Counted from the first letter of the stretch, positions 7,943-17,805 are shown. The stretch: 64,000 nt of DNA from Bdellovibrio bacteriovorus (GCF_002208115.1 NZ_CP020946.1:2976001-3040000), one strand, 5' to 3'. Notes: generated by a model not told the origin, from the sequence alone. Numbers and translations: made by a program.

Positions 7943-8533
7943 TTAATTCGAATTCGTTTCCTGCGGAAGCTTGGTCACCGCGAAGTTGATTTCGCCGGCA
8001 CCGGCCTCTGTCACAGTGAACAGAACCTTTTTTACCGTCAGGAAGTCCACGCCTTTGTCGGCCTGAATTGTGACTTTGCTCCAGGCGTTGGGATCCTCTT
8101 CCGCCTCTCCACGAGTGGTTTCAACCACGTCACGGATCTTGTTTTGAAGCTTGCCTTCCTGTTCAGCACGGGATTTCACCAAAGCTTCAGACAAAGTGTC
8201 TTTCAGCTTGGGAATCAGCCACTCTTCCGTGCCTTTGACATCTTCAAAAGTCGCCACCACATCCTTATCCAGCAGAATCTCTTTGCTGGAAATGGTCACA
8301 ACATGGGCGGGCTTCAGCTCGCGCACGCTGGTGGCTTTTGGCAGAACAACTTCCTTCGGGATATAAAGAATTTCACCCGTGGCATTGTAGTTCTGCAGCA
8401 GGAAGATAACCAGAACCGTGAACATGTCGACCATCGCTGTCAAAGACAACAAAGCCGTCACATCACGCTTCCCTTTTCGTTTGCTTAAAATATTGTGATA
8501 ACGATGACGTTCACCAGGTCTGAAGATGGCCAT
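7943..8533 (-). CDS. ExbD/TolR-family motor protein (AglQ/AglS-like)
   Basis: 196 residues. One transmembrane helix near 28-48 (LLSLTAMVDMFTVLVIFLLQ) with the conserved proton-carrying Asp in MVDMF, then a periplasmic domain. ExbD/TolR proteins pair with a MotA/TolQ/ExbB channel to turn proton flow into motion of periplasmic partners. It follows a second TolR-like gene with a 1-nt overlap (TAATG) and a TolQ-like gene, the same one-TolQ/two-TolR set as AglR-AglQ-AglS of Myxococcus gliding. Assignment to that machine rests on the upstream Glt-like genes. ATG start. Confidence 0.85.
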   Translation of the reverse strand: MAIFRPGERHRYHNILSKRKGKRDVTALLSLTAMVDMFTVLVIFLLQNYNATGEILYIPKEVVLPKATSVRELKPAHVVTISSKEILLDKDVVATFEDVKGTEEWLIPKLKDTLSEALVKSRAEQEGKLQNKIRDVVETTRGEAEEDPNAWSKVTIQADKGVDFLTVKKVLFTVTEAGAGEINFAVTKLPQETNSN

Positions 8534-9009
8534 TACTGCGGCCCTCCCGTCGCCACGGATATTGCCGAGAACCCTGCGGTCAGACAGTTATCCATTGCCT
8601 TGATGAGTTGTTCATAGGGGATGACGTCCGCAACCGAAACAATCGCATCCACTTTTTCTGGATACAGCTGCTTCACACGCTGCAGTTGCGCCACCAGACC
8701 CGCTTCATCAAATTGTTCGTTCACCATGGGAAGGCTGATCACTTGTTTCCCAACAGTTAAAACATAACCCATTTCCTTCACATCCACTTTCAGCACCACA
8801 TCGGCGTTTGGTGGCGGTGTCGGATTGGGTTGCGTGTCCGATTTCTTCCCATAGAGGGAACTACCAATTTGAATCATAGACACTTGAGTCCAAACGGCCG
8901 TGATAAGCAGAAACGTGATAAGAACGCTCATCAAGTCGATGAAAGGCACGAGGTTCAGCTCGATATTCTTTTTTCTGCCGCTGGAATCGCCGCTATCTAT
9001 GTGAGCCAT
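8533..9009 (-). CDS. ExbD/TolR-family motor protein (AglQ/AglS-like)
   Basis: 158 residues. N-terminal transmembrane helix (about 18-40, NLVPFIDLMSVLITFLLITA) with the channel-facing Asp in PFIDLMSVL, the best-conserved TolR/ExbD feature, then a periplasmic domain. Together with the adjacent TolQ-like protein it should form a proton-driven inner-membrane motor. It sits 12 nt after the TolQ-like gene and overlaps the next TolR-like gene by 1 nt. ATG start preceded by GAGG. Confidence 0.87.
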   Translation of the reverse strand: MAHIDSGDSSGRKKNIELNLVPFIDLMSVLITFLLITAVWTQVSMIQIGSSLYGKKSDTQPNPTPPPNADVVLKVDVKEMGYVLTVGKQVISLPMVNEQFDEAGLVAQLQRVKQLYPEKVDAIVSVADVIPYEQLIKAMDNCLTAGFSAISVATGGPQ

Positions 9010-9021
9010 TGAAAACCTCTG

Positions 9022-9687
9022 TTAGTCTTTGATTTTTTCTCTGTTTGCAACAACCAGGTTCAACAGACTCATGCTGGTCTCAACCACTTCATTTTCTGTT
9101 TTCTGGATGCGGTGCTGGAACAGACCGTAAGCCACGATGGAGATGATCGCCACCAAAAGACCAAACGCCGTACAGTTCAGGGCGTGGGAAATACCTTTGG
9201 AAAGTTCCAGAGCTTTGGTTGCAGGATCGGCTGCCGCCACCGCACGGAAGGAACCGATCATACCGATGATCGTTCCAAGAAGACCCGCAAGTACGGCCAC
9301 GTTACCGAAGACCGCCAGGAAGGAAGTCCAACCTTCAACTTTTGGCATTTCGCGCATCACTGCTGCATCCATTGCCACTTGCACTTCTTCATCAGGACGC
9401 TTGTTCATGGCCTGAACAAGACCGGCTTTTACTGTATTCGTCAATGGAGCCGGACGAGCATCACAATAGCTGATGGCCTGGCGCAAGTCGCCGGCTACAA
9501 CCATTCTGAAGATCTGGTCAGTGAACTCTTTTTTGTCCACGGCAAGATTTTTAAGCTTCATCATTCTTTCGATGATCACAAAAAGCGCCAGGATGGCGAT
9601 AACTGCGATCACGTACATGACGAAGCCACCCTCAGCGAAAGCACGCTGGATGAAATTCATGTTGTCTACTGTAACTGTTGGGTTCAC
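9022..9687 (-). CDS. MotA/TolQ/ExbB-family proton channel (AglR-like)
   Basis: 221 residues. Three transmembrane helices in TolQ order: about 18-40 (GGFVMYVIAVIAILALFVII), then a pair near 125-150 (FLAVFGNVAVLAGLLGTIIG) and 165-190 (ALNCTAFGLLVAIISIVAYG). The LLGTIIGMIGSF segment after helix 2 is diagnostic of the family. GTG start at 9687 with AGGAGAA upstream. It follows the FHA/TonB-like protein by 28 nt. In Myxococcus the equivalent AglR works with AglQ and AglS as the proton-driven gliding motor; I infer the same role here from gene order. Confidence 0.88.
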   Translation of the reverse strand: MNPTVTVDNMNFIQRAFAEGGFVMYVIAVIAILALFVIIERMMKLKNLAVDKKEFTDQIFRMVVAGDLRQAISYCDARPAPLTNTVKAGLVQAMNKRPDEEVQVAMDAAVMREMPKVEGWTSFLAVFGNVAVLAGLLGTIIGMIGSFRAVAAADPATKALELSKGISHALNCTAFGLLVAIISIVAYGLFQHRIQKTENEVVETSMSLLNLVVANREKIKD

Positions 9688-9715
9688 GGGAAGTTCTCCT
9701 TCTTAAAAACTTTAA

Positions 9716-11839
9716 TTAATTAGCCTGATTCAAAACAAACGGGTACGCCTGTACTTCAGCTGTCATTCCGGTCGGTGGTTCTGGGAACACCCAGCTTGCC
9801 AGACGACGGCGGATACATTCTTCCACACCCGGATTACCCAGAGAGGAATCGACAACTTTCACGTTGCGTGCCTGACCTCGCTCGATGATCTCCCAAGCAA
9901 GAATCACTTTACCTTCCATCTTCTTGCCCTTCTCAAGAGTGTTCAAAGCACGCTCGTAGCAGCTTTTCACCTCGTTAAGTTTAGAGCGGATCACACGACG
10001 GATAGCTTCTTTATCAATGGTAGCGTCGAAGGATTCTTCAGCACCACCGCCTTCGATTGCCACTGTGGTCTTCGAACCGAAGCCCTCAGATGCACCGTAA
10101 GCAGCCTGACCTGACCCACGACCCTTGGTGCCGATTCCGGCGATCCCTTGAGTTGCGGTCCCTTTTCCACCTGCTCCGGCATCCTTGAATTTGGATCCCA
10201 GATCATCACCCGCACGGTCTTCATTGAAGCCCGCAGTTCCGGTCGCCTTGTCGGCCATACCCAGAACCTCACCGGCTCCAGAGTACGCTTTGTCGATGTT
10301 GGCGCGACTGCCCCCGCCACCGAAGGCGCTGAACAGACCCACTTTGGAAAGATCTTTGTTGGAAGACTGAGCATTCGCACCAGCGGTGTTACCCGTTTTG
10401 ATCGCGCCACCCTGACGAGTGGACGTGAACTTCTTGGTACGGTCTTTCGCGTTGGGCTTCGGCGCCACTTCGCTGGCTCTTGCCGCCACCTGGGCACGCT
10501 GAGCCTGCTGTCCGGTCGTTCCTTTTTTCTGTGCTTCCTTGTTCGCATCAGCCACAACCACTTTCTTAGGTGGAGGCGGAGTCGGCGTCGCCACCGGCTG
10601 CGGCGGCGGAGTCGGCGGCACTGGCGGAGGAGGCGTCGGTGTTGGCGTTGGCGCCGGCGGTGGATTTGTGAACACCACCTGGGCAATACGCTGAACCTCT
10701 TCCTGCTTGTTTTCCTGCCAGTCTTTCGGGGTTGTTGCGGAGATATACAGCGCCAGCAAACCCACAATGATCAATGACATCGCCACACCGGTCATTTCTG
10801 AACCGGAAAGCATCATTGGAAGCATCGGAACTGTCGGCGCCTGTGGAACAAAGCGGATGTAAAGGCACAGGTTTCCACCCGGCAGATTCACACACAGCAT
10901 TTCATTCTGATCAACACGCACGCTGTAACCGTTGCCGCCCTTTTGCGCCTTGCCGGATTTGGCAAGGTCTTCCACGTGCTGGATCACGCCGCCAGAGATC
11001 ACCATCTCGGTGTCCATCTCGTTGGTGGTGTTCACACGCAGACCCGCAGACATGTCCAGCAGCGGATAACCGCGCGGCACCAGTCCGTCAGGAAGAGCCA
11101 CAGACAAGTCCCCGCCCGCATTCACGCGGATGGTTTTGTTGCCCTTGAAATGATAAGTCGTAAGGATGCGCTCTTTCCAGGTGACCAGAACCTCGACCGT
11201 CGTGCCTTTGCCCGGCTTCAGGTGCGATTTCAGATTCTGAATCTCGCTTGGAGGAGCGAATGTTTTGCTCTTTTTGGCTTTTTTGTAAGAAGTGCGCTCT
11301 TTGCGGATTTCAGGTTTTACCGGAACCGCAGTCAGAACAGGCTTTTCCTCGGCCTTTGGAGCTTCCACTGGAATACTCGGTGTCACCGCCGGGATCACCG
11401 GAGTGACTTTGATTTCCTCGGTCTTCACCACGGCCGCAGGCGGCATGGATGGTTCCGGCTTTGGCGGAGGTGGTGCTGGCACTTCAGCAACAGGAGCCGC
11501 AGCTTCAGAAGCTGGCGCGCCCGGAACCACTTTAGGTTTCGGCACACCCACAAAGAAGGCAATACGGAAAGGACCCACTTCGATTTCATCGCCAGAAGCG
11601 ATGGCTTCATCCAGAACAGCCTGCCCGTTTTTGAAAGTCCCTTGAGAGGAACCCAAATCACAGACATACCATCCGTTGTCACGAAGTTCGATCAGACAGT
11701 GGATTGGTGAAACTCCGTCGGCATCCAGATCCAGATGCACTTCGGCATTGTGCCCGACCACGATTTGATCCTGATCGAACTGTTTAACACCAACGAGCTG
11801 ATTGTTTTTAAAAATTCTAAATATTAACGGCGATCTCAA
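9716..11839 (-). CDS. FHA domain / TonB-like protein, GltG (PglI/AgmX)-type gliding component
   Basis: 707 residues. N-terminal FHA domain (about 20-95: VGHNAEVHLDLDADGVSPIH, then YVCDLGSSQGTFKNGQ) for phosphothreonine or protein docking in the cytosol; Pro/Ala-rich linker; a soluble beta-rich middle; a transmembrane helix near 350-370 (MTGVAMSLIIVGLLALYIS); a long Pro-rich spacer (about 390-425) and Gly-rich stretch; and a C-terminal TonB-like AgmX/PglI domain (about 610-705) with the conserved VKSCYERAL. This order matches Myxococcus GltG, which links the inner-membrane motor to the outer membrane. TTG start overlaps the stop of the preceding small gene. The motor genes follow directly. Confidence 0.85.
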   Translation of the reverse strand: MRSPLIFRIFKNNQLVGVKQFDQDQIVVGHNAEVHLDLDADGVSPIHCLIELRDNGWYVCDLGSSQGTFKNGQAVLDEAIASGDEIEVGPFRIAFFVGVPKPKVVPGAPASEAAAPVAEVPAPPPPKPEPSMPPAAVVKTEEIKVTPVIPAVTPSIPVEAPKAEEKPVLTAVPVKPEIRKERTSYKKAKKSKTFAPPSEIQNLKSHLKPGKGTTVEVLVTWKERILTTYHFKGNKTIRVNAGGDLSVALPDGLVPRGYPLLDMSAGLRVNTTNEMDTEMVISGGVIQHVEDLAKSGKAQKGGNGYSVRVDQNEMLCVNLPGGNLCLYIRFVPQAPTVPMLPMMLSGSEMTGVAMSLIIVGLLALYISATTPKDWQENKQEEVQRIAQVVFTNPPPAPTPTPTPPPPVPPTPPPQPVATPTPPPPKKVVVADANKEAQKKGTTGQQAQRAQVAARASEVAPKPNAKDRTKKFTSTRQGGAIKTGNTAGANAQSSNKDLSKVGLFSAFGGGGSRANIDKAYSGAGEVLGMADKATGTAGFNEDRAGDDLGSKFKDAGAGGKGTATQGIAGIGTKGRGSGQAAYGASEGFGSKTTVAIEGGGAEESFDATIDKEAIRRVIRSKLNEVKSCYERALNTLEKGKKMEGKVILAWEIIERGQARNVKVVDSSLGNPGVEECIRRRLASWVFPEPPTGMTAEVQAYPFVLNQAN

Positions 11840-12165
11840 TTAGCACCCCGGACCCGCTGGATATCCTCTGTTGTTCGTCTCATCTCGGGTAAAAAGTTTT
11901 CTCTCAACTTGATCAATCTCTTATAGTTGAAGTTTTTCTTCTGAAAGAGATAAAACAGTTCCGGCTTCTGCGTCGACCCTTCAACCAACTCGTCCTCGAA
12001 GTTCAGCGTCGCTTTCTTCTTCGTGGTGGTTGTCGTTGTTGTGGTCGTGGTCGTCGTGGACCGAGAGGATGACTGCGCATGGCTCACTTCGAAAATGAAA
12101 AGTGCGGCCAGCATAATTGTCATGTGTCTTACGTATCGCAACATAGTCCTCACCCGATCCTTCAC
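11836..12165 (-). CDS. Small exported protein with poly-threonine run (position of gltF)
   Basis: About 100-109 residues: a signal peptide (MLRYVRHMTIMLAALFIFEVSHAQ), then SSSR followed by about 13 consecutive Thr codons (12023-12061), then a conserved-looking block containing LNFEDELVEGSTQKPELFYL and a basic C-terminus. It lies between the TPR lipoprotein and the FHA/TonB-like protein, where a small periplasmic Glt protein is found in related clusters; identity with GltF is inferred from position. Start unclear: GTG 12165, GTG 12153 or ATG 12144; the last begins just before the signal peptide core. Confidence 0.65.
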   Translation of the reverse strand: MKDRVRTMLRYVRHMTIMLAALFIFEVSHAQSSSRSTTTTTTTTTTTTKKKATLNFEDELVEGSTQKPELFYLFQKKNFNYKRLIKLRENFLPEMRRTTEDIQRVRGAN

Positions 12166-12166
12166 T

Positions 12167-13012
12167 CTATTTTATCCCAGCTTTCGCCTTATTTTCCAAA
12201 GCAATAATGCGATTACGGCTATCTGCAGGTCCACCTACAAACTTTAGTCTGTTAATGACTTCCAAACCGTCCTGATACTTCTGCATATGATCGACCAGCA
12301 GAATAGCGTAGTTGAACAGAACCTCTTTGTTGTTACCGCTGTCTTTCAGTGCCGCTTTATACATTTCCTCTGCACGGTCCAGTTTCCCCTGAGCCGTCAG
12401 AGCAATTCCATAGTTGTTCAAAACGCGAGGATCACGCACACCCTTACGATAAGCGGTCTCAAGCACAACACCGGCCTTAGCGAAGTCACGCTCCTGAACA
12501 TAGATCGCACCCAGATTTGCTGCCGCCACTGCTTCGTCATTGTTAATGTCCAAAGCCTTGCGGAAGGACTTCACAGCATCACGGCGTTCGTTCTGCGCCA
12601 ACTGGACGATGCCCAGATTGGAGTAAAGCTCTGCTGTTTTGGGGCTGGAGCTGATGGCTTTCCCCAAAAGATAGCGGCACAGATCAAAGCGGCCGCGCTT
12701 ATAGTGATACATCGCCAGGGCATTCAGGGCCCGGGCATCATTCGGGGACTGGGTCAGAATCTGAGTCGACGCCTGATAGATTCTTTCGTCAGACTGGGAT
12801 TTGATCGCCTCATTCAACGCCGCATACTGGGAAGGTGCCGGCGGAGTCACCGGACGAACCGGCTCGACCTTTTCCAGATCCTTAAACTCGTCAACCTCAA
12901 CCTTAGGGGCTTCCGCCACCGCCGTTTTGGTTTCTTCAGGGGTCTCTTTGGTTGGACTGGAAGAACAAGCCGCCAGTGCCAGCAAACTGAAACAAGTGAT
13001 TATTCTTTTCAT
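12167..13012 (-). CDS. TPR lipoprotein (GltE/AglT-like)
   Basis: 281 residues. Lipoprotein signal MKRIITCFSLLALAACSSS with lipobox LAAC, a Pro/Glu-rich linker, then about five TPR repeats (from about 70), for example AELYSNLGIVQLAQNERRDA and PRVLNNYGIALTAQGKLDRA. The layout is that of PilF-like and GltE/AglT proteins, which hold other envelope components. I choose ATG 13012 because it gives a clean lipoprotein signal and overlaps the upstream stop by 1 nt (TAATG); an in-frame ATG five codons upstream is less likely. Confidence 0.83.
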   Translation of the reverse strand: MKRIITCFSLLALAACSSSPTKETPEETKTAVAEAPKVEVDEFKDLEKVEPVRPVTPPAPSQYAALNEAIKSQSDERIYQASTQILTQSPNDARALNALAMYHYKRGRFDLCRYLLGKAISSSPKTAELYSNLGIVQLAQNERRDAVKSFRKALDINNDEAVAAANLGAIYVQERDFAKAGVVLETAYRKGVRDPRVLNNYGIALTAQGKLDRAEEMYKAALKDSGNNKEVLFNYAILLVDHMQKYQDGLEVINRLKFVGGPADSRNRIIALENKAKAGIK

Positions 13013-16000
13013 TATTGACCTATCCAATTCACCAGACGAATGTCAGAGCCCACTTCGCCACCGTTGTAATAACCCTTCGGATCCTTGCTGTTCATAAACT
13101 CGTAAGCAGACTTGAACCCGTCGTTGTACACTTCCAGTTCCAGACCGCGATCCACTGTGGCCTTGTAACTTTCACGAGCCTTGGTGTTGAACGGCTCTGC
13201 GAACTTTTCCACACCGGCTTTGTACTGCTTGGTTTCTTCTGCGTTCAAGCCTGGAGGCAGTGGCGCATTGATGATCGCCTGAGCCATGTTCAGGTTGGCG
13301 GCGCCCAGAATCGAAAGCGAGCTTACGATTTCTTCCGCGCTGTCAAACTTGATCACTTCCGCAAGCTCTCCGGTCAACTTGGTCAGCAGCGCGACTTTTT
13401 TGTCAGCCGCTGCCTTTTGTTTGGCCGGATCTTTAGGGAAGGTCACGGATTTCATCTCTTTGAAAGTGTCCTCTGCTTCAGCCAGCTTGATACGGGCGGC
13501 GTAAGTCGCACCCACACCCTTCTTGTTAGGCGCAAAGCGCTTTTGGATTGCCAAAGTTTTCTGGCGCCATTCCTGGGCTCTGGTCGTCGCTCTTTGACGA
13601 GCCGAAAGCTCACTGACCCAGTAAGCACTTTCAACCACCCGCTCCTGATCACGTCCGCCGGCTTCCACGTATTCCGTGTAGCGGGCAATCGCCGCCCCGG
13701 TCTGACCGGCTTTGCGATGGATCTGGGCCATGCTGAAAACTGCCTCAACGTTGTCGCTGTGTTTTTTGTTCATTTTGGTGAAGTCCGTGTAAGAACGGAT
13801 GGCTTCATCCGATTTACCCAGAGCCTCATACAATACCGCCGCATTGAACATCAGGTTCGGAGCCAGGGAATCAGTTGGATTTTCTTGAGCCGCCTGACGG
13901 TAAAGTTTGGCTGCTTCCTCGAACTGAGCAGAATCCTGATAAAGCTTCGCCAGCAAACGGCGGGCTTTTGGCTTCAATTTATCCGCTGCCGGATCTTTTG
14001 ATGTCAAAACGCCCTGATAAGCCGCGATCGCCGGCGCATTCATGCCTGCACGCTCATAGTTCACGGCCGCATTGAAGTTCGCATTGGCTGCCAGATTGGA
14101 CTTCGGATTTTGTTTCGCGAAGGACTCAAACACCTGCGCACTGTCTGCGTATTTCTTTTCAAGCTCCAGATCCTGCCCGCGTTTGAAGGACGCCTTTTCC
14201 ATCACGCCACGGATGTCCGCGCCCGCTTTGGAGGAAGCAATGCCCGGAACAGCCAGAAGTTCGGCCCCGGTTTTTTCCAATCCCACATAGTCTTTTCTGA
14301 GATTGTAAATATCCAGCAACAAGTTGGCTGAATATTCCGCATATTTGGTGTTCGGATGCTGCTTCACGATGTCACGGAAGTGAGTCGTCGCCTGATCAAA
14401 GTGATTGCTTTGATAGTACAAACGGCCCATACGGAATTTGATTTCCACGGCTTTTTCAGACGTTGGGAACTTTTCCACGTACCACTGACCGGCTTTGATA
14501 AAGCGGTCCACTTTCGGCTCCAAAGGAACCGGATCGGTGGAATTCCCCACGCGTTTTTGCATTTCCTGATCGGACGGGATGCTGCGCTCGACAGACAAGA
14601 TCAAGTTCTGCGCGGCTTTGCCATAGAACTTGCTTTGAGGGGCGTTATCCACCACCCATTTGTACTGCATGGAGGCTTCATCGTATTTGCCCATATCGTA
14701 CAGCAATTCACCGAAGTAGAAGTGCATGTCCGCCACCGTCGCTGAATCCGGGAATTCACGCAGGTACAACTGGTAACCTTCGTAAGCCTGGGATTGCGAA
14801 TACTGGGCACGGGAGTTCTGCGCAGTCTGGTGCTGCTGCAAAACATAGTTGCGCAGCGTGGTTTCACGCAGTTTATAGGAATTTTCAATCAGCTCTTTGT
14901 TGCCTTTATTGGCAGCATACCATGCTCCGGTGGAGTCATAGTCTTTCACCCAGCCGTAAAGCTCGGTTTTAAAGCGCTGCGTGTTCTTCGCATAGAAGTA
15001 GTTTTGCACGATCTGATACTGGTACTCGAAAGCTTTGGGTGCTGTCGGGTTCTGGGAAATCAGAAGTTTGAACACATCACGGGAAGCATCTTTGTTACCG
15101 CGATCAGAATACTGATACGCCAGTCTTTCCAGATAAGGGCTGTAGTTGTTGCCCACAAGGTTCTTGAAGTAGTCCGCCGCCTTGTTTGGATCGCCGCCTT
15201 CCGCATAGAACACCACGATGTCACGCAGGGCCTCGCCCTCAAGACGTGTGCGGTTCACTTTCATACGGCTTGCCAGTTGATCGCCAGTTTCGTTCTTGCC
15301 GGCTTTGATGATGTATTCAAGATACGTCATCGCCTGCTGAACCTTGCCCAGACGGAACAAACACCATGAACCCTTGTACAGGGCAAAGGTGTGCAAACGG
15401 TGTTTCTTTTCCTTGATCAGGAAAGAATATTCTTTATAGGCATTCGCCCATTTTTCATTTTCAAAATAATATTCAGCCAGGGCAAAGTGCGCCTCGCCGA
15501 CAAACTGGGAATTCGGATAGCCGCGGGTCAGTTTTTCATAGTAATCCGCACCTTTTTTTACTTCACCCAGCTCGAAATAGTTGTAACCCAGGAAGAAGAG
15601 CGCCTGGCTCATCTTCTCGTCGCGCGGGAAGTCACGCTGGAACCATTCATAAAGCTGAACGGCTTTTTTGTTGTATTCGCGGGCTTCCGCCGTATCCAGA
15701 CGAGGTTTGGATTTGGTTTTGCCGGCCTGGAACGCACGCAGTTTTGCGTCGTATTCATCCTGTTTGCGGGAATCAATCAGACTGGCTTTTTCAACATACA
15801 GTTCGGCCAGACGCAACCACAGTTCACCGCGGTTCGGGCTGGTTTTGAATTTTTGTGTCAGCTTGTACAGTTCGCGGATCTGCTGATCCAGGACCCGTTC
15901 GTACTCGGCCTGACCGTTGCCGCTGTCTCTTTGCATGATTTCAGAAGAGCGTGGAGGTTTCACGGATTCCAGATTGTAGTTCTGAACATCCTGCTTGAAA

Positions 16001-16212
16001 CCCATGTTCGCTGAAGGCAGTGACGTGTCCGTCTTGGACATCTGCACCCTGCCGCCGCGACTGCCATCGTTGGCCTGGGACAACAGTTCACCGACAGTCT
16101 TTTTCTTGACGGTTTTGGTGGTCTTAACAGTTTTGGTCTGAGCGCCCGCAGTGGACGCCAGAACAAGACTCATAAATCCGGAAACAAGAAGTTGATGCCT
16201 GTTGATTTTCAT
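13012..16212 (-). CDS. Large periplasmic TPR protein (GltD/AgmU-like)
   Basis: 1066 residues, the longest gene of the window. Signal peptide (MKINRHQLLVSGFMSLVLASTAGAQ), a short basic Lys/Thr region, then TPR and Sel1-like helical repeats across nearly the whole length, e.g. QALFFLGYNYFELGEVKKGA and EIKFRMGRLYYQSNHFDQAT. The size, export signal and repeat content agree with AgmU/GltD, the periplasmic scaffold of the Myxococcus gliding machine. ATG start 3 nt after the stop of the GltC-like gene; 1-nt overlap with the lipoprotein gene downstream. Confidence 0.83.
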   Translation of the reverse strand: MKINRHQLLVSGFMSLVLASTAGAQTKTVKTTKTVKKKTVGELLSQANDGSRGGRVQMSKTDTSLPSANMGFKQDVQNYNLESVKPPRSSEIMQRDSGNGQAEYERVLDQQIRELYKLTQKFKTSPNRGELWLRLAELYVEKASLIDSRKQDEYDAKLRAFQAGKTKSKPRLDTAEAREYNKKAVQLYEWFQRDFPRDEKMSQALFFLGYNYFELGEVKKGADYYEKLTRGYPNSQFVGEAHFALAEYYFENEKWANAYKEYSFLIKEKKHRLHTFALYKGSWCLFRLGKVQQAMTYLEYIIKAGKNETGDQLASRMKVNRTRLEGEALRDIVVFYAEGGDPNKAADYFKNLVGNNYSPYLERLAYQYSDRGNKDASRDVFKLLISQNPTAPKAFEYQYQIVQNYFYAKNTQRFKTELYGWVKDYDSTGAWYAANKGNKELIENSYKLRETTLRNYVLQQHQTAQNSRAQYSQSQAYEGYQLYLREFPDSATVADMHFYFGELLYDMGKYDEASMQYKWVVDNAPQSKFYGKAAQNLILSVERSIPSDQEMQKRVGNSTDPVPLEPKVDRFIKAGQWYVEKFPTSEKAVEIKFRMGRLYYQSNHFDQATTHFRDIVKQHPNTKYAEYSANLLLDIYNLRKDYVGLEKTGAELLAVPGIASSKAGADIRGVMEKASFKRGQDLELEKKYADSAQVFESFAKQNPKSNLAANANFNAAVNYERAGMNAPAIAAYQGVLTSKDPAADKLKPKARRLLAKLYQDSAQFEEAAKLYRQAAQENPTDSLAPNLMFNAAVLYEALGKSDEAIRSYTDFTKMNKKHSDNVEAVFSMAQIHRKAGQTGAAIARYTEYVEAGGRDQERVVESAYWVSELSARQRATTRAQEWRQKTLAIQKRFAPNKKGVGATYAARIKLAEAEDTFKEMKSVTFPKDPAKQKAAADKKVALLTKLTGELAEVIKFDSAEEIVSSLSILGAANLNMAQAIINAPLPPGLNAEETKQYKAGVEKFAEPFNTKARESYKATVDRGLELEVYNDGFKSAYEFMNSKDPKGYYNGGEVGSDIRLVNWIGQ

Positions 16213-16215
16213 ACT

Positions 16216-17805
16216 TTACTCGCAGCTCTGTTTTCCAAGGTAGTGGTAGTTTCCAACTTCATCCAGCCAGTACTCACCCTGGAACGGATAGTACTCGTAA
16301 CCGTTTTCGATGTAGAACTTGCGGTTCACGTTTTCATCGATCTGGTCACCGCTGATGTCTTTACCCGCGATTTTCTTTTTGATGCTTTCCTTACGGCCCG
16401 TGATCATCTCGTAACGGATGAATCCGGCCTGTTCGTAAAGATCACGCAGTTCCACACGCATATTCAACAGATGCGCTTTGACCATGTCGCCGATGGCAAA
16501 TTTGGTGTTTTTGCTGCGGTTTGCAAGGATCTTCAGGGAATACTGACCCAGCGGAGAAGCACGGAATGAGGAATTGGATTCCACACGCGCTTTTTCCTGG
16601 TTCAGCTTTTCCAAATAGTGCATCGAACGCTTCACATCCCCCTGATCCAGCACGTTTCTTAGAACGATGTATGGCAGTCGCAGGTTCGCCGACTTGTCCG
16701 TGGTCTTCATCAAGTGGGCTTTTTCGACCTCTGCATAGAAGGTTCCGGCTTCGTTGGAAGATTTCAGGAAGTCGCCGATTTTGGAGCGGACCGGGCCGTA
16801 TGTTTTTTCAAACAGGCTCAGGACCTTTTCCATCTCGTCGTACTTACAGATGTACAGGTATACGATTGAGCGCAAAAGCAAGCTCTCCGGCATATAGAAG
16901 TCTTCGTAATATGCCGAGTGGAGAGTTTGGAAGTTACTCAAAGAGGAACGGAAGCGCGCCGCACGCAGCATCGCCCAGCTCTGCTCAAAGACCGCGTCAT
17001 GCCACATCAAAGTGTCGCGGGGAACCTGGGAGTAAGCTTCCACGGAAGCATCCCAATCCTGCTTTTGATAAAGTGCGCGGGCCAGACCCATTTGTGCCGC
17101 CACTTTGTTCGTGTCCGTCACCGGAGCACGACGGCGGGCATCGAGCATTTTGTTGAAGGTGCCAACAGCCAAAGACGGCTGGTTGGCTTCAAGCTCTGCC
17201 AGACCCTTTGCGTACAACGCCTGGAAGTAATAGCTGCTGGTCGGAGAAACACGACTGAACAGGTCCGCCGCTTTGGCAAATTCGCGGTTGCGCAGACGGA
17301 TCTCCCCCAGACGGAAGTTGATCATGTCGCGCAGATTCGCCGGGAAGTCATTCAAGTCCACACGGGAAATCGCGTAGTTCAGGATCGTGTCATCACCAAG
17401 GGTATCAGCAACAACAGACAGCTTTTCGATGGCCATTTTGGAGTACTTTGGATGCTTCATGCGGATCACATCCACGAACTGGAAGGCGGCCGTCTGATAC
17501 AGTTTCAACTCAACCAGCATGGTGCCCAGGATGTACTTGATCTGCGGACGCTCGGAAGCCAGTTCAGAACGGCGACTGAGCGAGAACAGCGCATTGGCTG
17601 CGGATTCATACTGCCCGCTTTGCGCCATGCGAAGGGCGTTGCTCAGTTGGTTTCTCAGAGTGGCTTCACGGGTGTTCCCCGATACAAGCGGAGCTGCACG
17701 ACGTGCCGGAGCTGGCTGCTTTTTCAGTGTTTTACGCTGTTGGGCATCGCCCACCACCGGAACTGCGATACTTGCGGCAATCAGGAGAGGTAATAATTTC
17801 TTCAT
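16216..17805 (-). CDS. Exported TPR protein (GltC-like)
   Basis: 529 residues with a signal peptide (MKKLLPLLIAASIAVPVVGDAQQ) and a helical TPR-type body (e.g. QIKYILGTMLVELKLYQTAA, SSYYFQALYAKGLAELEANQ). It ends in a Tyr-rich segment (GYEYYPFQGEYWLDEVGNYH) rather than helices. Gene order, after two outer-membrane barrels and before the GltD-like protein, matches the gltA-gltB-gltC arrangement in myxobacteria. ATG start overlaps the preceding barrel stop by 4 nt. Confidence 0.78.
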   Translation of the reverse strand: MKKLLPLLIAASIAVPVVGDAQQRKTLKKQPAPARRAAPLVSGNTREATLRNQLSNALRMAQSGQYESAANALFSLSRRSELASERPQIKYILGTMLVELKLYQTAAFQFVDVIRMKHPKYSKMAIEKLSVVADTLGDDTILNYAISRVDLNDFPANLRDMINFRLGEIRLRNREFAKAADLFSRVSPTSSYYFQALYAKGLAELEANQPSLAVGTFNKMLDARRRAPVTDTNKVAAQMGLARALYQKQDWDASVEAYSQVPRDTLMWHDAVFEQSWAMLRAARFRSSLSNFQTLHSAYYEDFYMPESLLLRSIVYLYICKYDEMEKVLSLFEKTYGPVRSKIGDFLKSSNEAGTFYAEVEKAHLMKTTDKSANLRLPYIVLRNVLDQGDVKRSMHYLEKLNQEKARVESNSSFRASPLGQYSLKILANRSKNTKFAIGDMVKAHLLNMRVELRDLYEQAGFIRYEMITGRKESIKKKIAGKDISGDQIDENVNRKFYIENGYEYYPFQGEYWLDEVGNYHYLGKQSCE

